Below, in pieces: positions 8,235 through 18,474 of a DNA stretch of 44,465 bases. A model generated the notes under the pieces. That model was not told where the DNA came from, did no database searches, and saw only the letters and a program-made list of their open reading frames with translations. Each line of letters opens with the position of its first letter. The stretch's first letter is position 1. The position numbers and the translations under genes were made by a program. This DNA is from Bacteroidales bacterium (lineage in GTDB: Bacteria > Bacteroidota > Bacteroidia > Bacteroidales > 4484-276), in assembly GCA_014860585.1 (NCBI GenBank), contig JACZJL010000032.1, positions 1 through 44,465 on the forward strand, read 5' to 3'.

Positions 8235-11200
8235 ATGAAAAAAATACTTTTTGCAATGCTCATGTTGCAGATCAGCGGATTTGCTTTAATTGCCCAGCAG
8301 GAAGCGCGCCTGATGCGTTTCCCTGCCATCCATGGCGACAAGGTGGTGTTCAGCTATGCAGGCGATCTTTATACCGTCGGGAAAGCTGGGGGCATTGCCC
8401 GTCGTCTTACCAATGATGAAGGTAATGAGATGTTTCCCCGCTTTTCACCTGACGGCAAAACCATCGCTTTCACAGGCCAGTACGACGGAAACACAGAAGT
8501 GTTCTCCATCCCGGCTGATGGTGGAGTGCCCGTAAGGCTGACCTATACAGCTACACTCAAACGCGATGACCTGAGCGACCGGATGGGGCCAAACAACCTT
8601 GTAATGACCTGGAAGGATGATAACACCATTGTTTTCCGCTCACGCAAAAAGACTTTCAATGACTTTATCGGGCATCTCTTTGAAGTTTCCAAAGACGGAG
8701 GGCTTCCTGTGCAAATAGAACTGCCAGCCGGCGGCTTTTGCAGCTTTTCGCCAGATGGTAAAAAACTAGCTCATAACCAGGTTTTTCGCGAGTTTCGAAC
8801 ATGGAAGTACTATAAAGGCGGTATGGCTGACGATGTATGGGTTTACAATTTCGAAACAAAGCAAACCGAAAATGTTACCAATAATGACGCGCAGGATATT
8901 TTCCCGATGTGGCACGATGATTTTATTTATTTCCTTTCTGACCGCGACCGTACGATGAACTTGTTCGCATACAACATCAACACCCGCGAAACCCGTAAAC
9001 TAACCAACTTCACTGAGTATGACATCAAATTCCCGTCGCTTGGCGATAATGCCATCATTTTTGAAAATGGAGGCTATCTCTATTATTTCGATCTGGTTAC
9101 CCAACGTCCGGTGAAGATCGAAATTCAGATCATGAACGACTTCAACGCCAGCCGTCCCCAATGGAAGGATGCCGACAAGACCATCCGTTCCGCTTCACTC
9201 TCTTATGACGGGAACAGGATTGCTTTCGGCAGCCGTGGCGAGATTTTCTCCGTTCCTGTAAAAAGTGGCGTCATCCGCAACCTCACCAATACAAACATTG
9301 AGCACGACCGCAATCTCAGCTGGTCTCCTGATGGAAACTGGATTGCCTACATTTCGGATAAAACCGGCGAAGATGAGATTTTTGTCATCAAACCAGATGG
9401 TACTGAAAAACCGGTTCAGCTGACTACCAATGCCGATACCTACAAATTCAGTCTGCGTTGGTCTCCCGATAGCAAGAAAATCGCCTGGCACGACCAGATG
9501 AAACGACTGCAGTTTATTGATATTGAAACAAAAAGCACAACTGTAATTGCTACTTCAACTGCCGGTGAGATCAACGATTACGACTGGTCAACCGACAGTA
9601 AATGGCTGGCTTACGAACTACCGGACACAGATGTAGTGAGCAGGATTTACCTTTATAATCTCGACAATAAGACTTCTGAACCGGTTACTGATCTATGGTT
9701 CAACGCTTCATCACCTTCGTTCAGCACCGATGGTAAATACCTGTACTTCACTTCCATGCGGACTTTTAATCCGATCTATAGCTGGACGGAATGGAATCAC
9801 GCCTATCAGGACATGGTGAAAGTTTACCTGTTGACGCTTGAAAAAGAAACACCTTCGCCTTTCGAGCGAAAAAATGACCAGGCTGCCGTAAAAAAGCCTG
9901 AAGGGGCTGCAGAAGAAAAGAAAGAGGAAAAAAAACCTGGTCCCGAAGCAAAAAATATAAAAGTTGATTTTGACGGCATCTTCGATCGCGTGATAGAAGT
10001 CACCACCGAAGCGGGTGCCTATTGGAACCTCACCGGTGTGGATGGCGGTGTTTACTACAACCGGATGAAAAGCGGAGATAACGGGTCAAAGTTTCTCTAT
10101 TTCAAACTGGAAGATAAAAAGGAAACCGAACTGGGGTCAAACATGAGCTACACCCTTTCGGGTGATGGTAAGAAAATGCTGATTGCCGCCAATGGTAAAT
10201 ATGCAGTGATTGATTTACCCAGGTCGCCAATTAAACTTGATGAATATGTGGATGTGTCGAATATGAAGGTCTGGATTGATCCAAAACTGGAATGGCAACA
10301 GATTTACAATGAATCGTGGAGGCAGATGAAACATTTCTTTTATGCTCCGAATATGCATGGCGTGGACTGGGATAAGATGTACAACAAATACAACGTGCTG
10401 GTTCCATATGTCAACAGCCGTTACGACCTGACCTACGTTATCGGCGAAATGATTGGGGAACTGAACGTTGGTCATGCCTATGTGAACGAAGGGGATCGCG
10501 TTTTGCCAAAGAGAATACAGACTGGCTTACTCGGCGCCGAGTTGAGCCGTGACGAATCGGGATATTTCCGTATTGATAAAATCCTGAAAGGCGAAAACTG
10601 GAATAAAGAGGCACGCTCGCCGCTTGCCGAGGTGGGACTGGACATAAAGGCGGGTGACTTCATCGTTGCCGTAAACGGCATGTCAACCAAAGATATGGAC
10701 AACATTTACCGGGCACTTGTTGGAACAGCAGGTAAGATGGTTGAAATATCCGTCAACAGCACGGCAGCCGAAGCTGGTGCCCGCCCTGTGATCGTCGAGC
10801 CTATTGCTGATGAAAGCGAGTTGTACTATTATGAATGGGTGCAGGGCAATATCGAAAAAGTAGAGAAAGCTACAAATGGTCAGGTCGGCTATATCCATAT
10901 TCCTGATATGGGGCCGGCAGGTCTTAATCAGTTTGTGAAATACTTTTACCCGCAAATCCGCAAAAAAGCTTTGATTATAGATGATCGTGGCAACGGAGGA
11001 GGAAATGTGTCACCGATGATCATCGAACGGTTGCGGCGCGAATTGTCGATGATGGCCTCCGGGCGAAACACTGAAGGCAACTCAAAGCCCAACGCGATGA
11101 TGGCCGGTCCTATGGTCTGTCTGATCAACCGTTATTCTGCCTCCGATGGCGACCTGTTTCCATATCAGTTCCGCAAACATAACCTTGGCCCGCTGATTGG

Positions 11201-11489
11201 CACCAGGACATGGGGCGGTGTCGTTGGTATCAGGGGCTCTCTTCCGTTCATTGACGGTGGCGACCTTCGCAAACCGGAGTTTGCTCACTATAGCGCTGAT
11301 GGCAACGAGTGGATCATCGAAGGGTACGGCGTTGAACCCGACATTGAAGTCTGGAATGACCCAGCCCTTGAATTTGCCGGCACTGACCAGCAATTAAACA
11401 AAGCCATCGAAGTGATCCTTGGGATGCTTAAGGATGAACCCGATCCGCAATATCCACCGCCGCCACCCTTCCCTGATAAGTCGAAGTAA
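8235..11489 (+). CDS. Periplasmic tricorn-type S41 protease
   Basis: A 1084-residue serine peptidase. A signal peptide (MKKILFAMLMLQISGFALIAQ) sends it to the periplasm. Residues ~22-530 carry many 'SPDGKxIAF'-type blades, giving the two beta-propellers that gate substrate entry in tricorn. A charged Lys/Glu linker follows (~545-570). A catalytic half contains His747 in VGHAYVNEGD, a PDZ region (~775-855, GDFIVAVNGM) and Ser970 in NRYSASDGD. These correspond to the His746/Ser965 pair of Thermoplasma tricorn. The length is normal. It probably degrades oligopeptides and supports growth on protein. A bidirectional terminator follows about 150 bases downstream. Confidence 0.95.
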   Translation: MKKILFAMLMLQISGFALIAQQEARLMRFPAIHGDKVVFSYAGDLYTVGKAGGIARRLTNDEGNEMFPRFSPDGKTIAFTGQYDGNTEVFSIPADGGVPVRLTYTATLKRDDLSDRMGPNNLVMTWKDDNTIVFRSRKKTFNDFIGHLFEVSKDGGLPVQIELPAGGFCSFSPDGKKLAHNQVFREFRTWKYYKGGMADDVWVYNFETKQTENVTNNDAQDIFPMWHDDFIYFLSDRDRTMNLFAYNINTRETRKLTNFTEYDIKFPSLGDNAIIFENGGYLYYFDLVTQRPVKIEIQIMNDFNASRPQWKDADKTIRSASLSYDGNRIAFGSRGEIFSVPVKSGVIRNLTNTNIEHDRNLSWSPDGNWIAYISDKTGEDEIFVIKPDGTEKPVQLTTNADTYKFSLRWSPDSKKIAWHDQMKRLQFIDIETKSTTVIATSTAGEINDYDWSTDSKWLAYELPDTDVVSRIYLYNLDNKTSEPVTDLWFNASSPSFSTDGKYLYFTSMRTFNPIYSWTEWNHAYQDMVKVYLLTLEKETPSPFERKNDQAAVKKPEGAAEEKKEEKKPGPEAKNIKVDFDGIFDRVIEVTTEAGAYWNLTGVDGGVYYNRMKSGDNGSKFLYFKLEDKKETELGSNMSYTLSGDGKKMLIAANGKYAVIDLPRSPIKLDEYVDVSNMKVWIDPKLEWQQIYNESWRQMKHFFYAPNMHGVDWDKMYNKYNVLVPYVNSRYDLTYVIGEMIGELNVGHAYVNEGDRVLPKRIQTGLLGAELSRDESGYFRIDKILKGENWNKEARSPLAEVGLDIKAGDFIVAVNGMSTKDMDNIYRALVGTAGKMVEISVNSTAAEAGARPVIVEPIADESELYYYEWVQGNIEKVEKATNGQVGYIHIPDMGPAGLNQFVKYFYPQIRKKALIIDDRGNGGGNVSPMIIERLRRELSMMASGRNTEGNSKPNAMMAGPMVCLINRYSASDGDLFPYQFRKHNLGPLIGTRTWGGVVGIRGSLPFIDGGDLRKPEFAHYSADGNEWIIEGYGVEPDIEVWNDPALEFAGTDQQLNKAIEVILGMLKDEPDPQYPPPPPFPDKSK

Positions 11490-11502
11490 GTTTTATACTC
11501 GA

Positions 11503-11562
11503 GGGGTTGAGAAGTTGAGCGATTGAGAAGTTGAATAAATGAAAGGTTTAGGGGTTGAGAAG
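11503..11562 (+). repeat. GGTTGAGAAGTTGA low-complexity repeat after the tricorn gene
   Basis: Three imperfect copies of (G)GTTGAGAAGTTGA follow the stop codon, including two exact GGGGTTGAGAAG 12-mers at 11503-11514 and 11551-11562. The same 12-mer is found in the sense direction just after the guaA stop (complement at 33924-33935). It is not coding. Confidence 0.7.
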
Positions 11563-11639
11563 TTGGAGATGAGAAAAGTTAGGAGTATAGCTTGGTGAAA
11601 CCATCGAGTTTAGATACAAATTCATAGGTTGTGTTTATA

Positions 11640-11681
11640 AAAAAAGCGTTCCGACGTTAGAATCAGTCGGAACGCTTTTTT
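11640..11681. terminator. Bidirectional hairpin terminator
   Basis: A perfect 16-bp stem (11640-11655 with 11666-11681), with core GCGTTCCGAC/GTCGGAACGC, is bordered by six A on the left arm and six T on the right, around a 10-base loop. It serves both the rightward tricorn gene and the leftward T9SS surface-protein gene. Confidence 0.93.
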
Positions 11682-11712
11682 ATTAGCATTAAGCAAATCA
11701 TCAGGAAATAAA

Positions 11713-14700
11713 CTAAGGCATCAGAATCATTGTGCCGGATGAAGTTTGATAGCCTTTATTGGTTTCGAAAAGGATGGTGTATCTGTAAGTTCCGGCAGGT
11801 ATTGCTGACATTTCACATTCTATTTGATTGCTCCCTTCAGACTGAAATTCACTGACCAACTTTCTGACCAGTAGTCCCATATTGTTGAAAACCGACAATG
11901 TTACCTTTCCCGATTCCGGTAAATTGTAAACGATGGTAGTGGTCTGACGGAAAGGATTGGGGTAATTCATAAGATTCAAATTACCGTGTGCAGATAGTTT
12001 GGAAGTGGTCAGGAATGAAGTGATCAGATGCTGATTACTCAATACATTGGCATCTCCGTCGGCCAGTTCAGCATCAGTGCTGAGGGTGAAAAGAGGTGTT
12101 TCGTTTGCAATATCTGATAATACTCTCACCGTGAATGTGGCGATAGAGGCGGATTCTTCGAAATAGATGGCCTCATTGTCATACCAGATAAAATTGACAA
12201 CGCCCTGCTGGTGATCAATATATTTGATTTCATAGTTCACATCAAGCACCTCTATCAATGTATTGTCGTAACTGAAGGCAAGTGTTAATGCTCCGATTTC
12301 TGCTGGTGATTCAATTCGCACCGGAATATCAACAATATCGCCTTTCTTCACTTCAATGGTTCCTTTGGTTAGAAGCGTTATCTGAGTGTTGTCTCCTTTA
12401 TAGCTGCTTTGCGGGATGTAGGAGGCATTGATGTCCCCAAGCGCAGTGTAATAGATATTGATAAAATTATTCCCATTAACCAATGGTAAGGTTGCGCTGC
12501 TGTATTTATGATCGGCCGCTCCGCTGTTATCCAGGTATGAGGCATTGCTATGAAGGAAGTTGAGGTCACTGGCATTGGTGAAAGTAAATGGTTGTGGCCA
12601 TGTTGTGGCCGGAATTCCCTGAACCATGCGGCCTGTCACCCTAAAGTTTGGAGAATAGTCCACTCCGGGTTGGCTGTTCGGAAATTTGGTAATAGTTCCA
12701 TTAATCCGCTTGGAGACTAATTGGTCATCATCCCTTTTAATTCCACCATTCTCATAGGGTTTTGAACTGTTTACGTCAGCAACTGAATGTGAAAAATAAC
12801 CGTATCGGGGAACAAATGTATTCGGACCAACCCAGTTATAGCCTAAGGTAACGCTGATGTTCTGTGACTTCTCCATTTTATCAATGGCCTGTACATCAGT
12901 TGCATTCACCCCTCCCCAGTTATTGAAAGTATAATTGTCCATCAGATAAGTCCCATTCATAAGCGGAGGATTTGAGCCATACTGGAAGCTGAGGCCGCCA
13001 TCCCAGACTTTCAGAAAGTAATCATCGTAGCCATACAAATCAACCGGAAGACTGAATTCGAAATAGGAAGGAATCTCTGTCTGGTCATCGGTTATAAAGC
13101 TGTCAACTTTTACAGTTTCAATTTCTGTGATTACATTACCGGGTTGAGTTTTATACAAGGTTACATAAAAGTAATCGAACGGGCTGGGATTACCTGGTTC
13201 TGTTACATAAGGTGAAGGCATTGTACTTTCAGACTGGTTCCAGTATTTGACCTGGCCGGCAAGGGTTGGTCTTACCCTGGTCACCTGAAAATCATCGGCA
13301 TAACCTGTACAAGATTCAAAACCGGCCAGTTCGGCAGTTACAGATAAATAATTAGTGCCAATGGTGTTATCCCAAATGACTGAAATCTCGGTGCCAGTAT
13401 TGCCATTAACAAAGGCGCCTCCACCTGATAAACTCCAGTTATAAGTTATGTTGGAGGGGTTGTTACAAATAGAGTTTTCAACAACTGAGTATGTGGCTGT
13501 AGAACCCAACAGTACTTCGTATGGACCTGTTATTACTGGTTTTGGCGCTTCGATCAGGAGGATCTGAAAATCACAGGTCAGAACGCAGCCTTCGCTGTCA
13601 GTATATGTATAAATTACGTTGTAAGTTCCGCAGGTCGGTGCATTAAATTCGTAGGCATTTGTTAGCTCATTATAAGAAATATGTTCGCCGGAATAAATGC
13701 CTCCTTCAGGAATTGCATCCGCTAATTCAACAGGCAGTTCAAAATCACAAATTTCAAGATTTTCCGGACAGGTCACCTCGTTTTCAAACACTGCAAGGTT
13801 AACAACAGCAGATTCACAATTACCCGGATTTGTAATTTCGCAAATGGAATAATAGACAGGATAGGTTCCGGCAGGGGTTCCAGCGGGGACAGAAATATTT
13901 CCTGAAGCATTAACTCCTACACCCGTCAATCCGCCGTCATTACTAATGCTTAAAGTCACCTGTGAAGGTAAAACCGGCAATCCGTTGAACAGGTCGTTGG
14001 CCAGCACATTACCGGCATTTAAACTTCCAACACAGCCATTCACCGGAGTGGCGGAAAAATCGTCAGCAACTGCAGCCAGTTCTGCCTGGGTGATCAAACA
14101 TGTTTCTTCAACCGGATAGCCATAAGGTAAGCCTGTATTTCCTGAATATTCCCAGTTAAATTGAACCACGTGCTCATCACTGGTTACAGATTGGAGTGGC
14201 GGTAGTGCAACTACTGTAATCACTACTCCATCGGAACCGGCCAGGAAACTTCCATTTGCCGTGTTTTGCTGCAGATCCCAAATAACACTTGGGCAAAACT
14301 CCCCAATCGGGGAACTTATGATCTGAAACTTTATCGAATACAACTTTGTCCATGAGCTTGTAGAAATGATTACAGGAGTTGCTGCCGGGTTAACCAGTTG
14401 TACTGCACCATTCACATATTCAGCTGCACCGATGAAGGTGAACAAATCAGGACCACTGGAAGGTGAACCCGTTGAAATATAGGGAGGATTGGGAGGGGAT
14501 GCTGCGTAACCTCCTTCAAAGTTATTGAATTCCACAAAATCCAATACACCGGCATCGTAGAAAAACCTTACATTCATCCCAAACAACTGTTGATCAGGAA
14601 GATCAGATTGAAATTCAACATCAAGCGTGAGTGTTTGAGTTTGGGGATCAATTTGGGGATTTGCATACCGGACGGTTATGTTAGCTGGGGGTGTGGGATT

Positions 14701-17115
14701 AACCATAATTTCAAAGTCGCAGGTTAATAAACAACCCTCAGCGTCGGTATAAGCATACGTAACTGCATATTGACCAGTAGCAGATGGATTAAATTCAAAT
14801 GCGTTGCTCACTGGATTGAAAGAAACATAATCTCCGATATAATCTCCTCCTTCCGGAAGCCCGCCAGTGAGCATCAATGGCAGTTCATTGAGGTAAACAT
14901 CTATATCAACCGGACATCCAATTTCATTTTCAAAGACAGCTACCGTAACTGAGGTTTGAGCGCAATTTGAAGGGAAGCCTGTTTCACAGATTATGTAACT
15001 AATGTTATACATTCCGGCAGGAGTGGCAACCGGGATGGAAACGTATCCATTAGAATTAATTTCAACACCCGTTAATCCGCCGTCATTACTGATACTTAAA
15101 GTCACCTGTGAAGGTAAAACCGGCAATCCGTTGAACAGGTCGTTAGCCAGCACATTACCGGCATTTAAACTTCCAACACAGCCATTCACCGGAGTGGCTG
15201 AAAAATCGTCAGCAACGGCAGCCAGTTCTGCCTGGGTGATCAAACATGTTTCTTCAACCGGATAGCCATACGGTAAGCCTGTATTTCCTGAATATTCCCA
15301 GTTAAATTGCATTACTTGCTCAATGGAGGGTTTTGAATCGTAAGGTGGTAACGAAACCAGTGTAATTACCACGCCATCTGATCCGCTCAAAAAGCTCCCA
15401 TTTTCAGGATTTTCTTCAAGGTCCCAGACAACACTTGGACAATATTGACCAAAACCTACAGAACCGTAATTTTCAATCTGGAACTTAACCGAAAATAGTT
15501 TTGTCCATCCGTTGGTTGAGAGGTAAACCGGGGGAGCAGGATTGACCAGCTGAATGGATCCGTTGACATATTCAGCGGCACCGATGAACGAAAACATAGC
15601 GGGCCCGCTGGTGGGTGAGCCTGTCATAATATACGGAGGATCAGGTGTAACTGGCAAATAACCACCCTCAAAGTTGCAGAATTGCATAAAACCCAGGGCG
15701 CCGGCGTCATAAAAGAATCGTACATTCATTCCAAACAATTGTTGGTCTGATAAGTCTGATTGAAATTCAACATCAAGCATTAGTGTTTGTGTTTGAGCAT
15801 CAATTTGAGGATTTGCGAACCTTACGCCAATATTTGCCAGAAGGGTTTCCAGAACAGTAATCTGAAAATCACAGGTTAATAAGCAGCCATCAGCGTCATT
15901 GTAAGAATAGGTTACTATAAAATCACCCAAATAGGTGGGATGAAATTCATAGGTATTGGTTTGAGAGTTAAAATAAACATAATTCCCGCTGTAAACGCCA
16001 CCTTCAGGAATCGCGCCGGTAAGCGTTAGTGGTAATTGCTCAATTCTGACCACCATGTCTTCAGGGCATTCAACATGGTTTTCGAAGACAGCCAGAGTTA
16101 CTGATGCCTCTGAGCAATTTGTCGGTAAGGTCACATCACAGATTGAATAGTTGACTGTATAAGTTCCCGCAGCAGTTCCGGGAGGGATGGAAAGTATGCC
16201 TTGTGGGTTGATCGCAAGTCCGGCTAATCCGCCATTACTTAGAACTGATAGCACGACCTGTGATGGGTCAACTGGTGTCGCACCCACCAGGTCATTGGCC
16301 AGCACATTACCGGCATTTAAACTTCCAACACATCCATTCACCGGAGTGGCGGTAAAATCGTCAGCATTTGCAATGAGTTGAGCTTGCGCATAAACACCGG
16401 TTTCCTGAATGGGATAACCATACGGCAGCCCGGTATTTCCTGAATATGTCCAGTTGAACTGATCTACCTGCTCAGTGCTGGCTGTTGATTGTTGTGGAGG
16501 TGGAGCAGCCAGGGTGATTACAACGCCATCTGACCCGGTCAGAAAACTTCCGTTGGCTGTATTTTCCTGAAGGTCCCAGATAATACTGGGAAAGAATGCA
16601 TTGCTGCCGATCGTATTATAATTTTCGATCTGAAACCTGATTGAATATAGCCTTGTCCATCCACTCGTGGAGATATATACCGGTGGTGCTGATGGATTGA
16701 CTAACTGCATAGCCCCATTGACATATTCAGCCGGACCAACAAGTGAGAACAGATCTGCCCCGCTTGTTGGCGCGCCTGTGGATATATATGGCGGATTGGG
16801 TGAAGAGGCCGAATAGCCGTTTTCGAAATTAAAGAAATACATAAAATCCAATACACTCGCGTCATAGAAGAATCGCACATTCATTCCAAACAATTGTTTG
16901 TCTGGCAATTCCGATTGAAATTCTACATCAACAACGAGGGTTTGAGTTTGGGTATCAATTTGCGGATTTGCAAATCTGACCGATATTTCCGGATTTTGAC
17001 CAAAGGAAAAAAAACTGGTCAACAACACTGTAGTTAGGATCAAAAATGATTTTTTTGGAGAGCAGATCAAACAAACTGCTGAATTTTTCATCTTCAACGT
17101 AAATAGTTTTTTCAT
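11713..17115 (-). CDS. T9SS-exported surface protein with three long cohesin-like/Ig-like repeats
   Basis: A 1800-residue exported protein. The N-terminus has a hydrophobic signal (FLILTTVLLTSFFSFGQ, ~24-40). Three tandem units of about 384 residues start near 41, 427 and 810. Each has a cohesin-like beta-sandwich ('VRFANPQID.QTQTL..DVEFQS', 'LFGMNVRFFYDA'), a segment with 'VNGCVGSLNAGNVLANDL' like tandem Ig/cadherin repeats, and an HYR-like part ending 'GC.LTCDFQI'. After ~1195 there is a PKD-like domain, a unique region and a fourth cohesin-like domain (~1565-1690). The end (~1715-1800) is a type A T9SS sorting domain: NYPNPFRQTTTIVYNLP, 'VFNNMGLLVRKL' and 'AGTYRYT'. Cohesin-like folds often mediate adhesion, but no dockerin partner is seen and the ligand is unknown. 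Confidence 0.88.
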   Translation of the reverse strand: MKKLFTLKMKNSAVCLICSPKKSFLILTTVLLTSFFSFGQNPEISVRFANPQIDTQTQTLVVDVEFQSELPDKQLFGMNVRFFYDASVLDFMYFFNFENGYSASSPNPPYISTGAPTSGADLFSLVGPAEYVNGAMQLVNPSAPPVYISTSGWTRLYSIRFQIENYNTIGSNAFFPSIIWDLQENTANGSFLTGSDGVVITLAAPPPQQSTASTEQVDQFNWTYSGNTGLPYGYPIQETGVYAQAQLIANADDFTATPVNGCVGSLNAGNVLANDLVGATPVDPSQVVLSVLSNGGLAGLAINPQGILSIPPGTAAGTYTVNYSICDVTLPTNCSEASVTLAVFENHVECPEDMVVRIEQLPLTLTGAIPEGGVYSGNYVYFNSQTNTYEFHPTYLGDFIVTYSYNDADGCLLTCDFQITVLETLLANIGVRFANPQIDAQTQTLMLDVEFQSDLSDQQLFGMNVRFFYDAGALGFMQFCNFEGGYLPVTPDPPYIMTGSPTSGPAMFSFIGAAEYVNGSIQLVNPAPPVYLSTNGWTKLFSVKFQIENYGSVGFGQYCPSVVWDLEENPENGSFLSGSDGVVITLVSLPPYDSKPSIEQVMQFNWEYSGNTGLPYGYPVEETCLITQAELAAVADDFSATPVNGCVGSLNAGNVLANDLFNGLPVLPSQVTLSISNDGGLTGVEINSNGYVSIPVATPAGMYNISYIICETGFPSNCAQTSVTVAVFENEIGCPVDIDVYLNELPLMLTGGLPEGGDYIGDYVSFNPVSNAFEFNPSATGQYAVTYAYTDAEGCLLTCDFEIMVNPTPPANITVRYANPQIDPQTQTLTLDVEFQSDLPDQQLFGMNVRFFYDAGVLDFVEFNNFEGGYAASPPNPPYISTGSPSSGPDLFTFIGAAEYVNGAVQLVNPAATPVIISTSSWTKLYSIKFQIISSPIGEFCPSVIWDLQQNTANGSFLAGSDGVVITVVALPPLQSVTSDEHVVQFNWEYSGNTGLPYGYPVEETCLITQAELAAVADDFSATPVNGCVGSLNAGNVLANDLFNGLPVLPSQVTLSISNDGGLTGVGVNASGNISVPAGTPAGTYPVYYSICEITNPGNCESAVVNLAVFENEVTCPENLEICDFELPVELADAIPEGGIYSGEHISYNELTNAYEFNAPTCGTYNVIYTYTDSEGCVLTCDFQILLIEAPKPVITGPYEVLLGSTATYSVVENSICNNPSNITYNWSLSGGGAFVNGNTGTEISVIWDNTIGTNYLSVTAELAGFESCTGYADDFQVTRVRPTLAGQVKYWNQSESTMPSPYVTEPGNPSPFDYFYVTLYKTQPGNVITEIETVKVDSFITDDQTEIPSYFEFSLPVDLYGYDDYFLKVWDGGLSFQYGSNPPLMNGTYLMDNYTFNNWGGVNATDVQAIDKMEKSQNISVTLGYNWVGPNTFVPRYGYFSHSVADVNSSKPYENGGIKRDDDQLVSKRINGTITKFPNSQPGVDYSPNFRVTGRMVQGIPATTWPQPFTFTNASDLNFLHSNASYLDNSGAADHKYSSATLPLVNGNNFINIYYTALGDINASYIPQSSYKGDNTQITLLTKGTIEVKKGDIVDIPVRIESPAEIGALTLAFSYDNTLIEVLDVNYEIKYIDHQQGVVNFIWYDNEAIYFEESASIATFTVRVLSDIANETPLFTLSTDAELADGDANVLSNQHLITSFLTTSKLSAHGNLNLMNYPNPFRQTTTIVYNLPESGKVTLSVFNNMGLLVRKLVSEFQSEGSNQIECEMSAIPAGTYRYTILFETNKGYQTSSGTMILMP
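13921..14163 (-). repeat. Near-identical intragenic repeat, copy in unit 3
   Basis: This 243-base stretch matches 15067-15309 at all but about 7 positions by eye (about 97%), much closer than the rest of the units. It encodes the GVxxN/VNGCVGSLNAGNVLANDL part. Confidence 0.88.
15067..15309 (-). repeat. Near-identical intragenic repeat, copy in unit 2
   Basis: Partner of 13921-14163, offset by 1146 bases. A shorter part, the run around 16300-16375, is also almost unchanged in unit 1. Recent duplication or gene conversion would explain it. Confidence 0.88.
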
Positions 17116-17397
17116 GGTAGTAGATTTTTGAAAGAACGAAAATTATTTCGCCTGTAAAAATATCTAATAAATCAAAATGAAACACAGAAATTTTTTAAAG
17201 CAGGTTGTCACCTCATTGTTCCTAAAAAGAAAAATATTTTAACTTATTGAAAAACAAATTAATAAATATTAAAGTACTCTTTCATTCAGCGTAATTTATC
17301 ATGATTTTAAATAAAATCAACTGCGAAGGGAATGATTCGCAAAATGAGCAGTCTCGCTGAAAGAAAAGTTAACTAAATGTTTATCAAAACTATATGC

Positions 17398-18408
17398 TTA
17401 ACGAAAACAGCCATGTATGAAAGCATTACAATTTTTACAATTGCCGGTTTTTTCCATCCCGATCAACCGTGCATCATAGCGATTTCTGGTTATGAGCAGA
17501 TGGCCGCATAATGGGCAATTGGTGTTTTGTCCGAGGTTGGTGTTAACATTTCCAAGATAAACAAAGTTAAGATGTTCTTTTGCCAGTTCATAAAGGCCGA
17601 TCAGGGTATCGGGTGGGGTAGGAGGTTGTGAAAGCCTGTAATTGGGGAAATAGCGGGACAGATGTAACACAGTATCTTTCCCAAGTTCTCGTGCAATCCA
17701 ATTCACCATAGAGGTAAAATCAGACGGATGGTCGTTTAGCCCGGGAATGATGAGGTTGGTGATCTCGAGGTGTTTCCCACTGTGCCGGATTTGCTTCAGC
17801 GACTCTTTCACAGGGGCTAATCTGGAAAGGGTTTGTGTATGATAAAATTCTTCAGTGAAAGCTTTCAGGTCAACATTGAAGGCGTCAATTACCTCAAGTA
17901 ATTCTGCAAGAGGTTCTGAATTAATAAATCCGTTGGTTACCATCACGTTTTTCATTCCCTGACTTTTGGAAAGCTCTGCTACGTCGTACATATATTCGAA
18001 CCATATGGCAGGCTCGTTATAGGTGAAAGCAATACCCAGATTATCTTTTCGGGCTGAAGCCATTGCAACCAACTCTTCCGGCTTGTACCTTTTCATTTTT
18101 TGTAAATTACCGGGGAGTGATTGGGAAATTTCCCAATTTTGGCAAAATCTGCATTTGAGGTTGCATCCCAGGCTGCCCACAGAGAAAATGATTTTCCCCG
18201 GGAAAAAATGATACAGGGGTTTCTTTTCAATCGGGTCAAAGTTCATGGATGAAACCACTCCGTATGTTTTTAAAAATAACTCGCCATCAATATTTTCGCG
18301 CACATGACAGCGGCCCGATTTACCCTCGCCAATGGTGCAGCGATGTGGGCACAAATGGCACTGGAGAAGTTTACGCTGCATCAGCTCCTGATATCGGGCT
18401 ATTTTCAT
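17398..18408 (-). CDS. amrS: AmmeMemoRadiSam-system radical SAM enzyme
   Basis: A 336-residue radical SAM protein. The cluster motif is C82-x3-C86-x2-C89 in GCNLKCRFCQNWEISQ, the wording typical of the AmrS/PflA-like group. The N-terminal Cys set C17, C20, C24 and C34 (CHLCPHRCTIGEGKSGRC) and a C-terminal CPLCG...CKNCN set mark extra metal sites of this subfamily. It is named for its association with AMMECR1 and Memo proteins; neither partner is in this window. The chemistry of the family is not established to my knowledge. It lies 66 bases after the GH13 gene in the same direction and could be part of that transcript, though no functional link is evident. The 282-base AT-rich gap to the left shows nothing clear. 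Confidence 0.88.
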   Translation of the reverse strand: MKIARYQELMQRKLLQCHLCPHRCTIGEGKSGRCHVRENIDGELFLKTYGVVSSMNFDPIEKKPLYHFFPGKIIFSVGSLGCNLKCRFCQNWEISQSLPGNLQKMKRYKPEELVAMASARKDNLGIAFTYNEPAIWFEYMYDVAELSKSQGMKNVMVTNGFINSEPLAELLEVIDAFNVDLKAFTEEFYHTQTLSRLAPVKESLKQIRHSGKHLEITNLIIPGLNDHPSDFTSMVNWIARELGKDTVLHLSRYFPNYRLSQPPTPPDTLIGLYELAKEHLNFVYLGNVNTNLGQNTNCPLCGHLLITRNRYDARLIGMEKTGNCKNCNAFIHGCFR

Positions 18409-18474
18409 GTTTTTAGAAGTAAGCTGTATTTAATGGGTAGGTTAATTATTATCCAAAACTTTTTCAGTTAAAAC

